Source of the DNA: Kappaphycus alvarezii
Taxonomy: Eukaryota > Rhodophyta > Florideophyceae > Gigartinales > Solieriaceae
DNA length: 64,000 bases
Assembly (NCBI GenBank): GCA_002205965.3
Contig: NADL03000754.1
Span: forward strand, 534,632 to 598,631
Direction: 5' to 3'
Shown here: positions 46,334-57,037 of the stretch, piece after piece
Layout of the letters: each line of letters begins with the position of its first letter
Position numbering within the stretch: position 1 is the first letter of the stretch
Program-made: the position numbers and the translations under genes
The notes under the pieces: generated by a model
What the model was told of the DNA's origin: nothing
What the model saw: the letters and a program-made list of their open reading frames with translations, nothing else
The model's database searches: none

Positions 46334-46855
46334 TTATCCCCGTCGGTCCACTGTGAAACTTGGTTTGTCAGTTTCAGGTTTTGGGACGGCAAGTGCCAGG
46401 CATACCCATCTCGCCTGATCGTTCTTGTACACTGCTCCGATCTTTTCCAGTTGCTGGATGGTGTGGCTTATAAACTCGTGTTGTTGGGGAGAGTATCGAC
46501 GATGTGGTGTGCGGAAATGCATGGCGTTGGGTAACAGCTTGATAGATAAGGGGCATGCATTGGCGCGAGGGTTCTTGCTAACCTTCATTCCGAAACAGAT
46601 ATGGTCCTGGTTCAGAAGATTTCGAAGGTCTTGCGTCCCCCCCGTAGACATCCTGCTTTTCTGGCATTTTTCACGATGGTGGAAATAGAATTTTCGGTGT
46701 CCTCTTTACTGTCTCTTTCTCAAATTCAGCTTGTTGGCATTTTGGGGGTTCTTCTGGGTTTCCGTTCTAGGTCGTATAGCATGCACCTAGAAAGCCTGCG
46801 GGAGCCAATCTCCATGTCCCTTCCTGGAGCTCTTCTTCAGACCTGCCGTCGATAA
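46334..46855 (-). pseudogene. pol: gypsy-2 reverse transcriptase N-terminal remnant
   Basis: Minus-strand MSTGGTQDLRNLLNQ, then FRTPHRRYSPQQHEFISHTI, QLEKIGAVYKNDQARWVC and LAVPKPETDKPSFTVD match the RT thumb-to-fingers start of gypsy polyproteins (RRY.P, GA(V)..N.A.W, L.VPKP..K.R.TVD). It is truncated before the catalytic YxDD. Confidence 0.8.
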
Positions 46856-46867
46856 AAGAGAAGACTC

Positions 46868-48236
46868 TAATAGGGGTAAATCATCGGGAGAAGAGATATT
46901 CAGAACCAACTACCCCAAGAAGGAGGTGTTGCAAGCGACAAAAGTGCTACTGTGGTATAGTTGAACGAATAAAAAGGATTTTATACGGAAGAGAGTTCAG
47001 AGGGCTAGAAGCAAGTATGAAAGGGGCAGGGTCTACCACTGATGCTCTGTGAGCAGCGTAGGAAAAAGTTTTCTTGGGTCCAAAGTTGACTCTCAACTCC
47101 CTACTACTCAGGGCTTGGCTTGAAGTTGTCTGCCAACTTGCTTGACCTCCACAAGAGGAAGCAGTTTACTCAGCATATATAGACTTTTTGGGTATCCATA
47201 AAGTCTCAAAGAAACATACTAAGAACCATAAAATGCATCAAATGGAATCGTGTGAACAAGAAAGACTAACAGCAGATACTATCAGGATAAATATCTAGAT
47301 TCTTTCCTTCATATCTTAGTCCTCTACATCAGAGCCAAACAGTTCCCCCAAAATATCCATTCCACCCAGGCAGTCCACACAAATATCCGCGAACGGCTTA
47401 GAGTTCTCCATTGCCTCCTGTGAAATATCTAGACCACTGAGGACGTCCCCATCCGGTTCCGAAGTCGGAACCACCTGGTCCATATTTTCTGTACCCTTCC
47501 CCACCAATCCAGCACTTTCCATGTCTCCCTCCCCCTCATCCTCCTCTGTCTCCTCTTCTCTTCTCTCTTCATCCTCGTCAGAAGAGTCAGAGATCACAAT
47601 TACTCCCTCGGTCTCCCCTCCTTTCTCCATGGGAGCCCCCCACCGTTATACACTAGTGTTTCCCACGGATTCATCCTCTATCTGCTCTTCTCCCTCCTCA
47701 TCCTCCTCTTCCTCTATCTCCTCTTCTCCCTCCTCCCCCTCCTCTGCCTCTTCTGCCTGCTCGAAGCAGTTACGGCGGACCCACTCCCGAACGCGTTCCC
47801 GGTCCAACCTTCCACAGTAATCATCGTAGTCGGTTGGACCATTTGCCATCAGGGCCAAAGCGTTGAGTGAACGAAGGCCTCGGGATGACTTGGTGATGGT
47901 GAGGGAAGGGCAGAGGTTGGTCAAGTTAAGGGCTAAAAGAAGGGGTGAGCCGATGGGGTAGTTGATGGCGGGGGGTTGCCTCAACGACGTCGACTTCGAA
48001 GTTTAAATACTGCGACGTCTTCGAAAAGTATGTCGACCTTGGACGTGTACAGTAATGATCTATTAGTGACACTGTGTCTTAAAATAAAAAAAGCAACTCA
48101 TGAATTTGCTACACTCATCCAAATTAAAATATCTTTCAAATTCAGGAACTGTAAAAAAAATCTTGCAAATCCGATACTGTATCCAAATTTGGTCCTCCTC
48201 TAGATTTTTTTTCGTGAGCAAATTTTGCGCACATCA
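46868..48236 (-). repeat. Solo LTR of the main gypsy family, long form with embedded ORF
   Basis: On the minus strand it begins TGATGTGCGCAAAATTTGC and ends CCCCTATTA, matching both ends of the 56,230-56,948 LTR, and lies between two copies of GACTC (46,863-46,867 and 48,237-48,241): an exact 5-bp target-site duplication. It is 1,369 bp instead of about 719 because roughly 800 bp carrying a reading frame sit between the 5' part and the TATA/3' part. No internal gypsy genes adjoin it, so LTR-LTR recombination has removed them. Confidence 0.92.
47316..47984 (-). CDS. LTR-embedded acidic protein with SUMO-interaction-like motif (one in-frame stop)
   Basis: From the ATG at 47,984 one minus-strand frame of 222 codons runs to 47,316, broken only by a TAA at 47,646-47,648. 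It starts with a Pro/Leu-rich segment, then DRERVREWVRRNCFEQAE, a long Glu-rich tract, and after the stop VIVISDSSDEDEE: hydrophobic residues followed by Ser/Asp/Glu, the classic form of a phospho-regulated SUMO-interaction motif. It ends DILGELFGSDVED. Homologous, more decayed versions sit in LTR copies at about 52,430-52,990 (+) and 54,170-54,530 (-). The young LTR lacks it. The function is unknown; a link to SUMO or nuclear bodies is inference. Confidence 0.6.
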
Positions 48237-48241
48237 GACTC

Positions 48242-48620
48242 TGTGAAGTTGTTCGTTGAAGTCAAATCTAATGGCCTTCAACAGTGGTCGCCCTGTTAAT
48301 TTTTCAGGCATTTGAAAGTCTAAAATTAGTAGGTTCAATCTTCGAAATCGCACCGATATTCCAGTTCTCGGTAAGAAAATGGTGCAGTCGAGTTTGACCT
48401 TCTTTGATGCGATCGTGAGTGATTGGTTCTTATTGTCCTCTAAAGCGTTATCGAACTTCATAGGGATCATGAGTTGCTCCATTTACAAGTTCACTCAATT
48501 CTCGCGGATAAATTAGGGCACAGATGACGTATCAATCGCATAGTCAGCGCCGCAACTTTCTAGAACAACTGATTCAACACCGTTTAGACGTATCCAGTCC
48601 CACCCTTCTTCTGTATTTAG
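48242..48620 (-). pseudogene. pol: gypsy-2 aspartic protease remnant
   Basis: Minus-strand VVLESCGADYAIDTSSVP near 48,570-48,510 occupies the active-site position, but the catalytic Asp of the expected DSGAD is altered. After a stop, KVKLDCTIFLPRTGISVRFR and LNLLILDFQMPEKLTGRPLL follow, the typical second half of a retropepsin from a gypsy clade common in oomycetes and some algae. The solo LTR follows immediately after its end. Confidence 0.68.
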
Positions 48621-48779
48621 CGTGAATGATTTTTCAGATTTGAGAACTCTGTTTTGTCGTTCTCTTTCGAGTGCTATATGTTCCTTATACATTTGCTTAA
48701 TAACTCGCGCCTCTTCTCCTTCGGTGTGGCGGGCTACCGGCTAAATAGGTGAAATCGAGGGCAAATTTCCGTATTAAGT

Positions 48780-49291
48780 CAGGGCTTTTCATAAAGTTCA
48801 ATAATCGTGCTTCGCTCCTGCATGGCTTTGGCAACTGTTCTTCCTCTCCTGATGAGTTTACCTGTCCTCAACGATTGGCGCAGCCTGTTGATATCCAGTT
48901 CATCTGTTTTTTTTCGATTCATCTTTCGAATATCGAAATGTTGCGGGTTCGCGCTTGGCTTTTCGGGTAGCGCACTGTATCGTATGCATCTGCGTTGCCA
49001 GTGCGGAAATATTGTTAGTGAGGAACTTAAAGTACCCTTTTTGCTACTTATTCCAAAGTCTTATTTGGTCTGTGACAAGTTGTTTGAGTTCGATAGGCTA
49101 CAGTTTAAGAGCGAACTTGATAGTAAGCTACTTGCATTGGTCGTCGTCTCTGATGATGACGTATGCGTTGTATTTGGCCAAGGCTGCAAGTTTTCTGCGT
49201 ACCCTGCGGTATCAAGTGGCAAATATTTGTACTTGGTACTGGTTAACGCTTCCTTCACACTGTCGTCAAGATTGTAAACGGTGGAAAACAC
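48780..49291 (-). pseudogene. gypsy-2 Gag-like remnant
   Basis: On the minus strand a 76-codon frame at 49,291-49,061, and then, in other frames, TRKAKREPATFRYSKDESKK and WISTGCANR; a basic, nucleocapsid-like composition, but no clean zinc knuckle. It is assigned mainly because it lies directly upstream of the protease in the same orientation. Confidence 0.35.
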
Positions 49292-49339
49292 TAAGACAAT
49301 CGATGATCAAATAATATATGAACCCACTGGCCCGTACCT

Positions 49340-49600
49340 TTTATGGAGTCAAAGCCCAGTAAAATGAAGCACTTGCAGACGTTTTCGCATTGAAAACGTT
49401 TCGTATTTAACTTTTATCACTCGAAACGTTAACTTTCATTACTGACTACCAATCACTTAAAGCAGTGTTGAAGAAAAATGATGTAAATAATCGGCTGGCT
49501 AGGCGGTTCGAAAATTTGGCATGGTATCGGTCTGAAATTTGTACAGGCCCGGAAACAGTAATCTCCCAGCCGATTACTTATCCAGCTTGAGCAGACCATG
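49340..49600 (+). pseudogene. pol: Old gypsy copy: RNase H remnant
   Basis: FITDYQSLKAVLKKNDVNNR and LARRFENLAWYRSEIC align with LITDHQALKTAFQKKDVHHR and LARWLDIFAEYRFEIV of the young copy. Stops interrupt both ends. Confidence 0.72.
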
Positions 49601-50099
49601 TAATCAGGTGAATTTTTCCTCGACGATATTAATGGAATTACAGAAAAACAAGGATTACACAAAACAACTTCTAGGATAATATCTAAGAACTAGTTGAATA
49701 CTTGCGGGATTTTTAAATACGAAACGTCGACAGAGAACACAAAAAAAGAATGTATAGGAATCAGAAGTTGTTGGCTCTGTTTGAAAGAAGCTTTTTGACT
49801 AAATATAGCTAAACTACTACCAGTAGCTGCGTTGAGAAGAGGATAAAGATCTTGGAGACATTTCATAATGAATTACGTCATTAGGACCTCGAGATAGTAA
49901 AAAGCAAGTTATTACGGAAAATTTTCGGCCCAACATGCACAAATGATGTTTAACAGTTAGGCGAAAGCTTTGACGCCCGTCAAAAGCTCAATTGAGTCCT
50001 AAAACACACAAATTATATAAACTTTGCGATCTCAAGCCTTTTTGAAACTTAATCAATTCCCTTTGCCCGTCATTCAAAAAATATTCTTCGGGAAATAAA

Positions 50100-50760
50100 A
50101 ATCTTCTCATAGGAGTAGAGCTCTTTACTGACTTTCTATTGGCAATCGAAAATAATGAGGCTACTGCAGAGGTGATACTTAACTTCGTGCAAAGAGAAAT
50201 AATTGAGCCATTTGGACCAGTGAAAAAGATCATCTCAGATGATGCTCTTTTCTTCGCTGCAACGAAATTTCAGCACTGGTTAAGAGGAAACGGTGTACAA
50301 TTGAAACACGTTCTAGCGTACCTTCTTATATCCAACTGAAATGCTAAAAAATCACAGGAATGATCCAGCGGACAGTGGCGAAAACTGTGCCAGGCGAAGG
50401 CAACGAATGCCTTACCAAAATTTGGCTGTAGATACCGCTGAAGGTAGAGTGTAAACGGTTGATCACTATTGGATCTCCTGTACGGAAAAGATTCAATGAT
50501 TCTAGAAACATATGTTACGGCGAACGAAGTCCATGAAGAAAGTAGAAAGTTTGAGTGATGGGCCACAACGTATTGGAGATCACACCTAGCTTTGTCTAGA
50601 AAAATATGAATTTGTGAATCATCCATCTTAAAACTATTCGCTCGGCTCCAAAGTCTATCTCATTCATGTAAATTTCATGCAACAGGCTTTGAAGTGGCCT
50701 CAGTTCCAATCAAAGTACTCAAACCTTTGTACCCTCAGGGAGGAGAGACATACGCTTTAC
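50100..50760 (+). pseudogene. pol: Old gypsy copy: integrase remnant
   Basis: Reads AIENNEATAEVILNFVQREI, IEPFGPVKKIISDDALFFAA and NGVQLKHVLAYLLISN, aligned with the catalytic core of the young integrase (the SDNAL Asp is retained as SDDAL). Downstream, pieces of the C-terminal block (LKWPQFQSKYSN) can be read across frames to about 50,760. Confidence 0.78.
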
Positions 50761-50928
50761 CAGCTTTGTTCAAGCTAAGGAAAGACATCGAGAAGGGCCG
50801 TCCACGCACGCCCCGTCACCCCTCACCATCCATTACCTGAATAATTGCTTCTCCTGCAGTACTACGTCCAACTGCAAAGTATATTCATTTACAATTAGAG
50901 AATAATTAAATAGGAAAATATTAGAGCT

Positions 50929-51345
50929 TTGCAATTGATTACCTCGTTTACGCAGGGTATTCTGAACAACGTGTCATCATTCACTTCTACAGTAAAGTAT
51001 GTCATGATCCCGTACGATTACCGTACCATTGCATTCTGGAGAGGACTGAAATATTTTAATAAAAGTTCTTTTCTCGTTCCAAAACGCGCTGTTTTGGAAG
51101 CATTTATAAACTTCGTTGAAGTAATATACCAGTATTACCTCGTAAAATATGGGTAAGTAGCTACCAGGGGCCTGTCGCAAACATATCTGCGTATCGTACA
51201 TCTATTTTTATTTCTCAAGGATCATAAAGAATGCATCCTAGAATGTAAAAGGTACGTCAAGATATGGAATAAAGATTGGTGCTGTACACTCCTCAAGAGT
51301 CTCACCCTACAACTAGATGCAACAATAGTGTAAGCATGTATAGAA
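50929..51345 (+). pseudogene. Old gypsy copy: remnant of post-integrase ORF3
   Basis: SSFLVPKRAVLEAFINFVEV and IYQYYLVKYG, then after a stop LSQTYLRIV and LFLFLKDH, align with FVEVIYHYSIGRYG and LSQTYLNIIRPVYVFLK of the young element (61,894-62,495). This shows ORF3 is an old family feature. Confidence 0.68.
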
Positions 51346-51594
51346 ATCCCCCTGAAGCAGTGATGATGACGCGTGGACAACCTTTGGGAGAACACAGCAC
51401 GATCAGAAGAGGTTCAAGACGTCCCAAGAGAGGACATTCTGCAGACCTCAGTACACAGAGAAACGGTCATGAACCTCAATCGAGAGATCTTTTCGCCCTT
51501 TTTTCTACAAACCCTCTTCAAAATCATACACAGCATGCAGTTGGTAGAAGGATAATATCTTTTAGCTGCGCAATATCTCAGAGGAAGTGAAAGC

Positions 51595-51890
51595 TGCATA
51601 TGTCATTCCATATTTCATGACAAGTATCTGTTTATATTTTCGGGCGATACACGGACCGCCCTTGTGTACAACGACTCTTTCTTGATGATGCTTGTCTTCT
51701 TTTAGTATATATGTCCATTGCTCCGGCATCTTCTGAATGATTTTAAATATTAGATGTAATAATTCACTCTTGCAAAACGCGGGGGGTTCAAAGAGGAAGA
51801 CCGTATCCACCCTTATATTGATTTCATAAGAACGATGTATGGAGCTATGCTACGTAGTGAAGTACCAGTAACGCGTACTTACTTTTTGGA
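51595..51890 (+). pseudogene. Old gypsy copy: remnant of post-integrase ORF4
   Basis: VIPYFMTSICLYFRAIHGPP aligns with VISFFVISICMCFQTIHGAH of the young ORF4, followed by shifted pieces ending RTMYGAMLRSEVPVTR against RRIYETLDQGDEPVRT. Confidence 0.62.
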
Positions 51891-52004
51891 ACATCACATA
51901 GGTAACCGTTTGGGAGGTCTTGTACTTTAGCAAAAAAGCGACGGACTCTAACGGAAACAGAAGAAGAAAAAGGAAGAGTCGGTATGTTCGTCTTGAGCGG
52001 GAGG

Positions 52005-53419
52005 CCATGTTATTACGAAATTGGTCCTTTCCCCAGATTCCTGTTCTCTCTATGCCTAGATCTATTATTGAGATATACTTTTCTGAAACTATCGTCCTGC
52101 ATTTTCCTTCAACAAAAACAGAAACCCTACAGTGTTTTCTTCTTGAATCCAAATTCACTGCACGGGTCCATTTTTTTTCCATGTTTGATTATTCGGTACC
52201 ATTTTTTCAAAAATAAATCTTACGACTTGTGATCCGCTTTGTCCTCCAAATTCAGGTCCGATACTTTATCAAGCAGATTTTCATTATTGAAATGAATTCA
52301 TGCAAATTTAAAGCCTTAACATTGCCGTGAAATTATAGTATCGCCCACTGCCGTGAAAATTATCGAGAACATTTCCCCATTTAAAGCTCGATATCAACAT
52401 CGTTGAATTAACACCCCTGCCATCGGCCTCTCATCAGCTCACCACCCTTTGTCCTCAATATGACCAAACTCCGACCGTCCTTTGCTATCGCAAAGTCATC
52501 TAGAGATCGCCTTCTCATCAAATGACGATATGTAAACGACCTGGCCTTCATGGCGGATGGTTCAATTGAATACGAAGATTAAAAAAGATGGATGGATCGG
52601 GAACGCGTTCGGGAGTGGGTCCGCCTCAAATGCTTCCATGAGGCAAAGGAGGTAGAGAAGGAAGTAAGGAGCAGGTAAAAAGCCGGAGGAGGTTGAGGAG
52701 GATGTATAGGGATCAAATGATGTGAAGTATTGGGTAGAGCTATGGGAGGCGTGGTTTAAAACCATGGGGGAGCTGTTATGGAGAATGGATCGGAGAGTTA
52801 GGGATTAATCGTAATTTCGAACCCCTCTCCTGGGGATGAAGCGAATTTCTTGGTCATAAGGAGAAATCGGAGGATCTTGACATTCACGAGAAGGATATTT
52901 ATCATTCATGGCCTTTCGACGGAATTAGTAGGAACCGCATTGGTAGTATGGGTGTTTTGAGGAATTTTTTGGCTCTGATCTCAAGGACCAGGACTTTGAG
53001 AGTAACTGTATAAAATTTCTCTGATAATATCCATCACTACTCATTCATGTCCGCACGATTCCCTTCAATGCATTTTGCGATACTTAGGATGTTTTGGAGA
53101 GTTTAGGATAGCCAGAAATATATAAAAATTGAGCTAACTTCTTCCTCTATAAGAGGGTATGCAAATTAGTAGGCATCTTTAAGTGAAGACTTAAGTAGTC
53201 CAGAGGATGAAACTCAACTTCAGCATTAAGAAAACTTTCTTTCACACTAGTATGTGAGAATAAGGGGTATATTCCGTCCTTTTTGTACTCTTTTGAGGTG
53301 TTCTGCAGTTTCGTTCTTTTTTAATTCTTCTCGTTCCTACAAACATACTTCGTTAGGACTCTTGTCGCTTGAAACAAATCCTTATTTTTATAGGTAGCAC
53401 CGCGAATATCATCCTATAG
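52005..53419 (+). repeat. 3' LTR of the old gypsy copy, long form with ORF remnant
   Basis: Begins right after the polypurine tract. The 5' part is strongly diverged. 52,430-52,990 carries remnants of the LTR-embedded ORF: a 28-bp stretch at 52,599-52,626 is identical to the solo LTR (47,773-47,800, opposite strand) and encodes RERVREWVR. The 3' part (53,110-53,419) aligns with the young LTR, including the TATA-like ATATATAAAAATTGAGC. Confidence 0.7.
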
Positions 53420-53699
53420 AGTTCTACCACTTACAAGAACTTCTTTTTAGATGTGGGAGACTACAAACGGATGAAAAGTGAGGAAAGCCGCGGAAGATGT
53501 ATCCAAAAAAGCATGACGGTGGATCTATTGGCAAAGTTCAAGCTCTAAGTTCGACAAATGCTTCGAAAGTCGCGAATAATCATAAATTTTCCAGAACCAT
53601 TTAGCCGATAACTCACACCAGGCCTGATATAGGATAATTTTTGCAGTGCCAGGCTGGAACAAGAGAGTTACTGCTTTACCTGCTTCTGGGATTCTTTTA

Positions 53700-54545
53700 G
53701 TACTTTGACATTGGCGCGAACGAAAAAAAGATCCACCGTCTACACAAGATGAGACTTGTTGCAGGCAAATAAAGTGGCGCAGTTTCCGGTCACGGAGCAA
53801 GGCGAGAAGCGGTAGTGAAAGAAGAGTTATTGGTCAGGTAATCAGCTGTAAAGTAGCAGGCTCTAACTCCTCGCTTCGAAGCTAGAGAACGGATTGAATG
53901 TTTTTGTTCGAGCTTGACTCCGAGTTTGCTTTCCCTCGCCTGAAAAAAGCAGTATATTGAGCCTATATGGACTTTCGTACCAACTATAATCTTGATAAAA
54001 CTGCTAAAAGCGTCATAAAATATAGAAAAAGATTTTTTGTGGACTCAGCTACTTTGGCAAAGTACACTAGACAGACATTGAAAAATCTACTCTTCACAAT
54101 CTTCGGCCTCTGGATTAGAATCTTACACTTCCCTAAAATTACCAAAAGTATCCATTTAGTCCAGAACATAGCCGTGAATGTCTAACCATTATCTATCGCC
54201 TCTTGCAACGAAGAAAACTCATCTGACGCCCTTGAAGTCGTATCCGTGGTCGGGACCACCTGGTCCAACCACAGTAGTTCTCCTTTTCCCATGTGATCCG
54301 TTTGGCATCACCATCTTCATCATCGGTTTCCCCAGCTTCCTTTTTACCCCCAAGGGTTCATCCCCGCCCACTCTCCTTCCATCCCGTAGACTACTCCCGG
54401 TCCAACCACTCTCCTGAGCATTCGTCTGCCTCACCATTCTCTTCTTCTGAGTCCTCCCGTCGCATCTTATTCTTCGATCTCTACCACATGAAGGGCTCCC
54501 AGCTTCGACGAGAATAGTCCTTAATATAGGCTGGGCCCGAAGGAA
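53700..54545 (-). repeat. Further LTR copy of the main gypsy family with ORF remnant
   Basis: On the minus strand, LDQVVPTTDTTSRASDEFSS and LQEAIDNG (about 54,262-54,180) align with MDQVVPTSEPDGDVLSGLDI and SQEAMENS of the solo-LTR ORF. The sequence towards 53,700 resembles the LTR 3' part (GAGTCAAGCTCGAA, TTATTTGCCTGCAACA). Ends are not defined; it abuts the old 3' LTR in opposite orientation. Confidence 0.55.
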
Positions 54546-54559
54546 TTACAGGGGAAACA

Positions 54560-55309
54560 GTGATGTATCGAGGATACTGAGACCTGTAAACCGGGCGAGA
54601 GGTGTATTCAGGGCATGTTGCCTCCGAAAAAGGTTAAAATTGCCGAGCGATTGTTTTTAGAGGGCCGTGAATTATTTTACACAGAGCACTGGCGCTTTAA
54701 ATAGCGTTATCAGGCTAAGATTGGTAGACCTGTTGAATCAAAATAGGTTCAAATTAGTTTTACATTGAAAGCTAGGGAAATAACATTTGAGGGATAGTTA
54801 ATGGCGGAAATAATGTGTAGAAATCTTTATTATAGAAAATAATGCTAAATGTTGAAGATAATAATGCTGAAGGTTGAAGAAAATCAAATAAGCAGAGACA
54901 ACGAAAAGAATTGGTATCACACAGGGAGATGGATGTACATAAATTGAAGAAAAAAGGAAAAGGAAAGGGTAGAATGAAACTAGTATTTCATTCCATAAAG
55001 AAACAAAAGGTTTAATTCGAAACTTTGGAAGAAAGGATATCTGCGCCAAAAAGAACACTTTCAGTTTCTCTTAGTTTCTCTCTTGAAATTATCCCGGGAG
55101 AAAAAATGTGGATATCTACATTGAGATGTATGGATTTTCTGAAGCCCATTTGGAATCGTAAATCTGTATGGCATCCTATGTGGAGAAGGATGAGTGGAGG
55201 CGTTGGAAAAATGCGAATAGATTTCGATCCGCGCCTGCGTACGTGCGTGAACGGGATAAAGCGGCAACAGCCGCAGCCAAGGCCAGCCTCTAAAATATGA
55301 TATTGCCTC
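54560..55309. other. No recognised gene; AT-rich
   Basis: Short frames only, no motifs. It lies between the opposed gypsy LTR pieces and the third R repeat. Confidence 0.45.
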
Positions 55310-56229
55310 TAAGCTAGCTACACAGATATGTTCAATCACATGAACCAATAGAAAGCTAAGATTGAGATACATCTGAAGGTACAAACCGTAACGTCTTCTG
55401 ATCAGAAGGTTAGTGTGCCAAAATTAAACGTATGAAATGCTTGCAGAGGCTACACGCCAGTTGAAAAGTACAATTATGACAGTAAACATCAGCCATAAGC
55501 TATTCCACAGATTGAAACAGTAGATAAAAAGGACTGAAACGGTAACTGGAAGCCCAAGTTTCACAGTTCTAGCTTCGACGTTTTATCGTAGTTACCGGTT
55601 TCATTATCAGTAGCACGATTGGACTCCTTCTAGACCCTGGACCAGTACTCCGGGGTAAGAGCTATTCCCCTTCTACGACACGCCGCAGTGATGGTCACTT
55701 ACATTGCTGCCTGCTTGCTGACTGAAGAAATTCTCCTTTCTAAGTAATGGGAATGCTCAGTTCATCCAACTGTAGATCCTTCCGGAGCGGGAAATCTTTA
55801 GGTCTTTTAATGTCTGGCAGGTATCAGTAGTCTGATATCCAAAGATATCCAAAGGAAATACAGGGTGGTTTCATATGCAGTGCCTGCTCCGTAAGAGAAA
55901 CTACTGTTCGACTTTGCCAATGAAAACCTCTTTTTGGTCTTGGATGACGTTTCGGAGATCATAACTTTCCACAGAGACATTCGGCTTCGGTGTTAACCCT
56001 TTATGTGTTTTTTTTCTTGCCGGCCTTCCCCCTACTTGATGCTGGAGAAGCCTAAGAAGCGCCTGCCTCTACATTTCACACACATATGCAATTCCATATA
56101 AACTGACTATGAATCAGCCAGCTCATCTGTTACAGTAAATGAGCTCTCCTTGCTCGCCCTTTCCACAGAACGAAAATGAAAGAAGTCCATTCCGCGAGCA
56201 GGCAAAACTTTGTTTTTTTGTGTGCAGGT
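55310..56229 (+). repeat. R repeat, copy 3, left part (interrupted by the young gypsy element)
   Basis: Aligns with R copy 2 from about 44,015 to 44,925. The homology stops at TGTGCAGGT (56,221-56,229), where the gypsy LTR starts, and resumes at 63,698. Confidence 0.88.
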
Positions 56230-56948
56230 TGATGTGCACAAATTCGCACACGAAAAAATCTAGATGAGGACCATAATTGTATACAGTATTGGAACTGGGA
56301 AGATATTTTTACAGTTTTTGAATTTGCAAGATATTTTTAATTTGGGTGAGTGTGGCAAATTCATCGGTTGATTTTTTATTTTAGGACACGCTGTCATAGT
56401 GGATATCAGTACAGTTCTAGGTTGTGGGTGATACTACGAGTGACTCTGAAAGGTCTATATAATGGCCACATCAATTCCCACCCCTGGCCGATGGGTGGCT
56501 GGCATGGGTATGGCACCTAGATATTTACCTTGAGGAAATATCTTCTAATGGTCTCTCTGGTTCACACGATTCCCGTGAATGCGTTTTATGGTATTTAGTA
56601 TGTTTGATTGAGACTTTAGGATTAGCCGAAAGGTCTATATAAGCTGAGTAAAGTGCTTCCTCCTTGAGAGGTCAAGCAAGTTGGCAGACAACTTCAGGTC
56701 AAGCTCCGAGTAGTAGGAAGTTGAGAGTCAACTTCAGACCCTAGAAAACTTTTTCCTAAGCTGGTCGCAGAGCATCAGTGGTAGACCCTGCCCCTTTTAT
56801 ACTTGCTTGTAGCCTCTCAACTCTCTCCCATATACACTGCTTTTTATTTGTTCAACTATACCACGGTAGCACTTTTGTCGCTCGCAACACCTCCGTCTTG
56901 GGGTAGTTGGTTCTAAGTATCTCTTCTCCCGACGATTTACCCCTATCA
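56230..56948 (+). repeat. 5' LTR of gypsy-1
   Basis: 719 bp, TGATGTGCACAAATTCGCAC at the start, CCCCTATCA at the end; TGAT/ATCA termini. A TATATAA box lies at 56,636-56,642. It is the short form: no embedded ORF. Confidence 0.97.
56636..56642 (+). promoter_or_regulatory. TATA box in gypsy-1 LTR
   Basis: TCTATATAAGC, about 400 bp before the gag ATG and conserved in the 3' LTR and, diverged, in the older LTR copies. A second TCTATATAATGG lies near 56,453. Confidence 0.55.
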
Positions 56949-56966
56949 TTTGGTACTCTTGTGGAG
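56949..56966 (+). promoter_or_regulatory. Candidate primer-binding site
   Basis: TTTGGTACTCTTGTGG directly follows the LTR; TGG two bases in would pair with a tRNA CCA end. The tRNA was not identified. Confidence 0.5.
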
Positions 56967-57037
56967 GGGGTTGCACCCGAGGTATTCGAGTTGAGCAGTC
57001 TTAGGGAACCATTCGAGGGGATTTCTTTTCTGTAATC

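Larger units (their letters stand above)
46240..49291 (-). mobile_element. Second Ty3/gypsy lineage (gypsy-2), decayed and split by a solo LTR
   Basis: Minus-strand pieces of Gag-like sequence (49,291-48,780), aspartic protease (about 48,620-48,242) and reverse transcriptase start (46,855-46,334). Between protease and RT sits the 1,369-bp solo LTR 46,868-48,236 with a 5-bp target-site duplication, so gypsy-2 is older than that insertion. RNase H, integrase and LTRs of gypsy-2 are not present here. Confidence 0.75.
49320..53419 (+). mobile_element. Old copy of the main gypsy family, 5'-truncated
   Basis: Contains RNase H, integrase, both post-integrase ORF remnants, the polypurine tract (TCTTGAGCGGGAGG near 51,990) and a 3' LTR of the long type ending near 53,419. 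It aligns in order with 60,340-63,697 of the young element. The part upstream of RNase H is missing. Confidence 0.82.

Noticed and set aside
47521-47820. 99-codon Ser-rich plus-strand frame
   Set aside because: It is the antisense shadow of the Glu-rich tract of the minus-strand LTR ORF.
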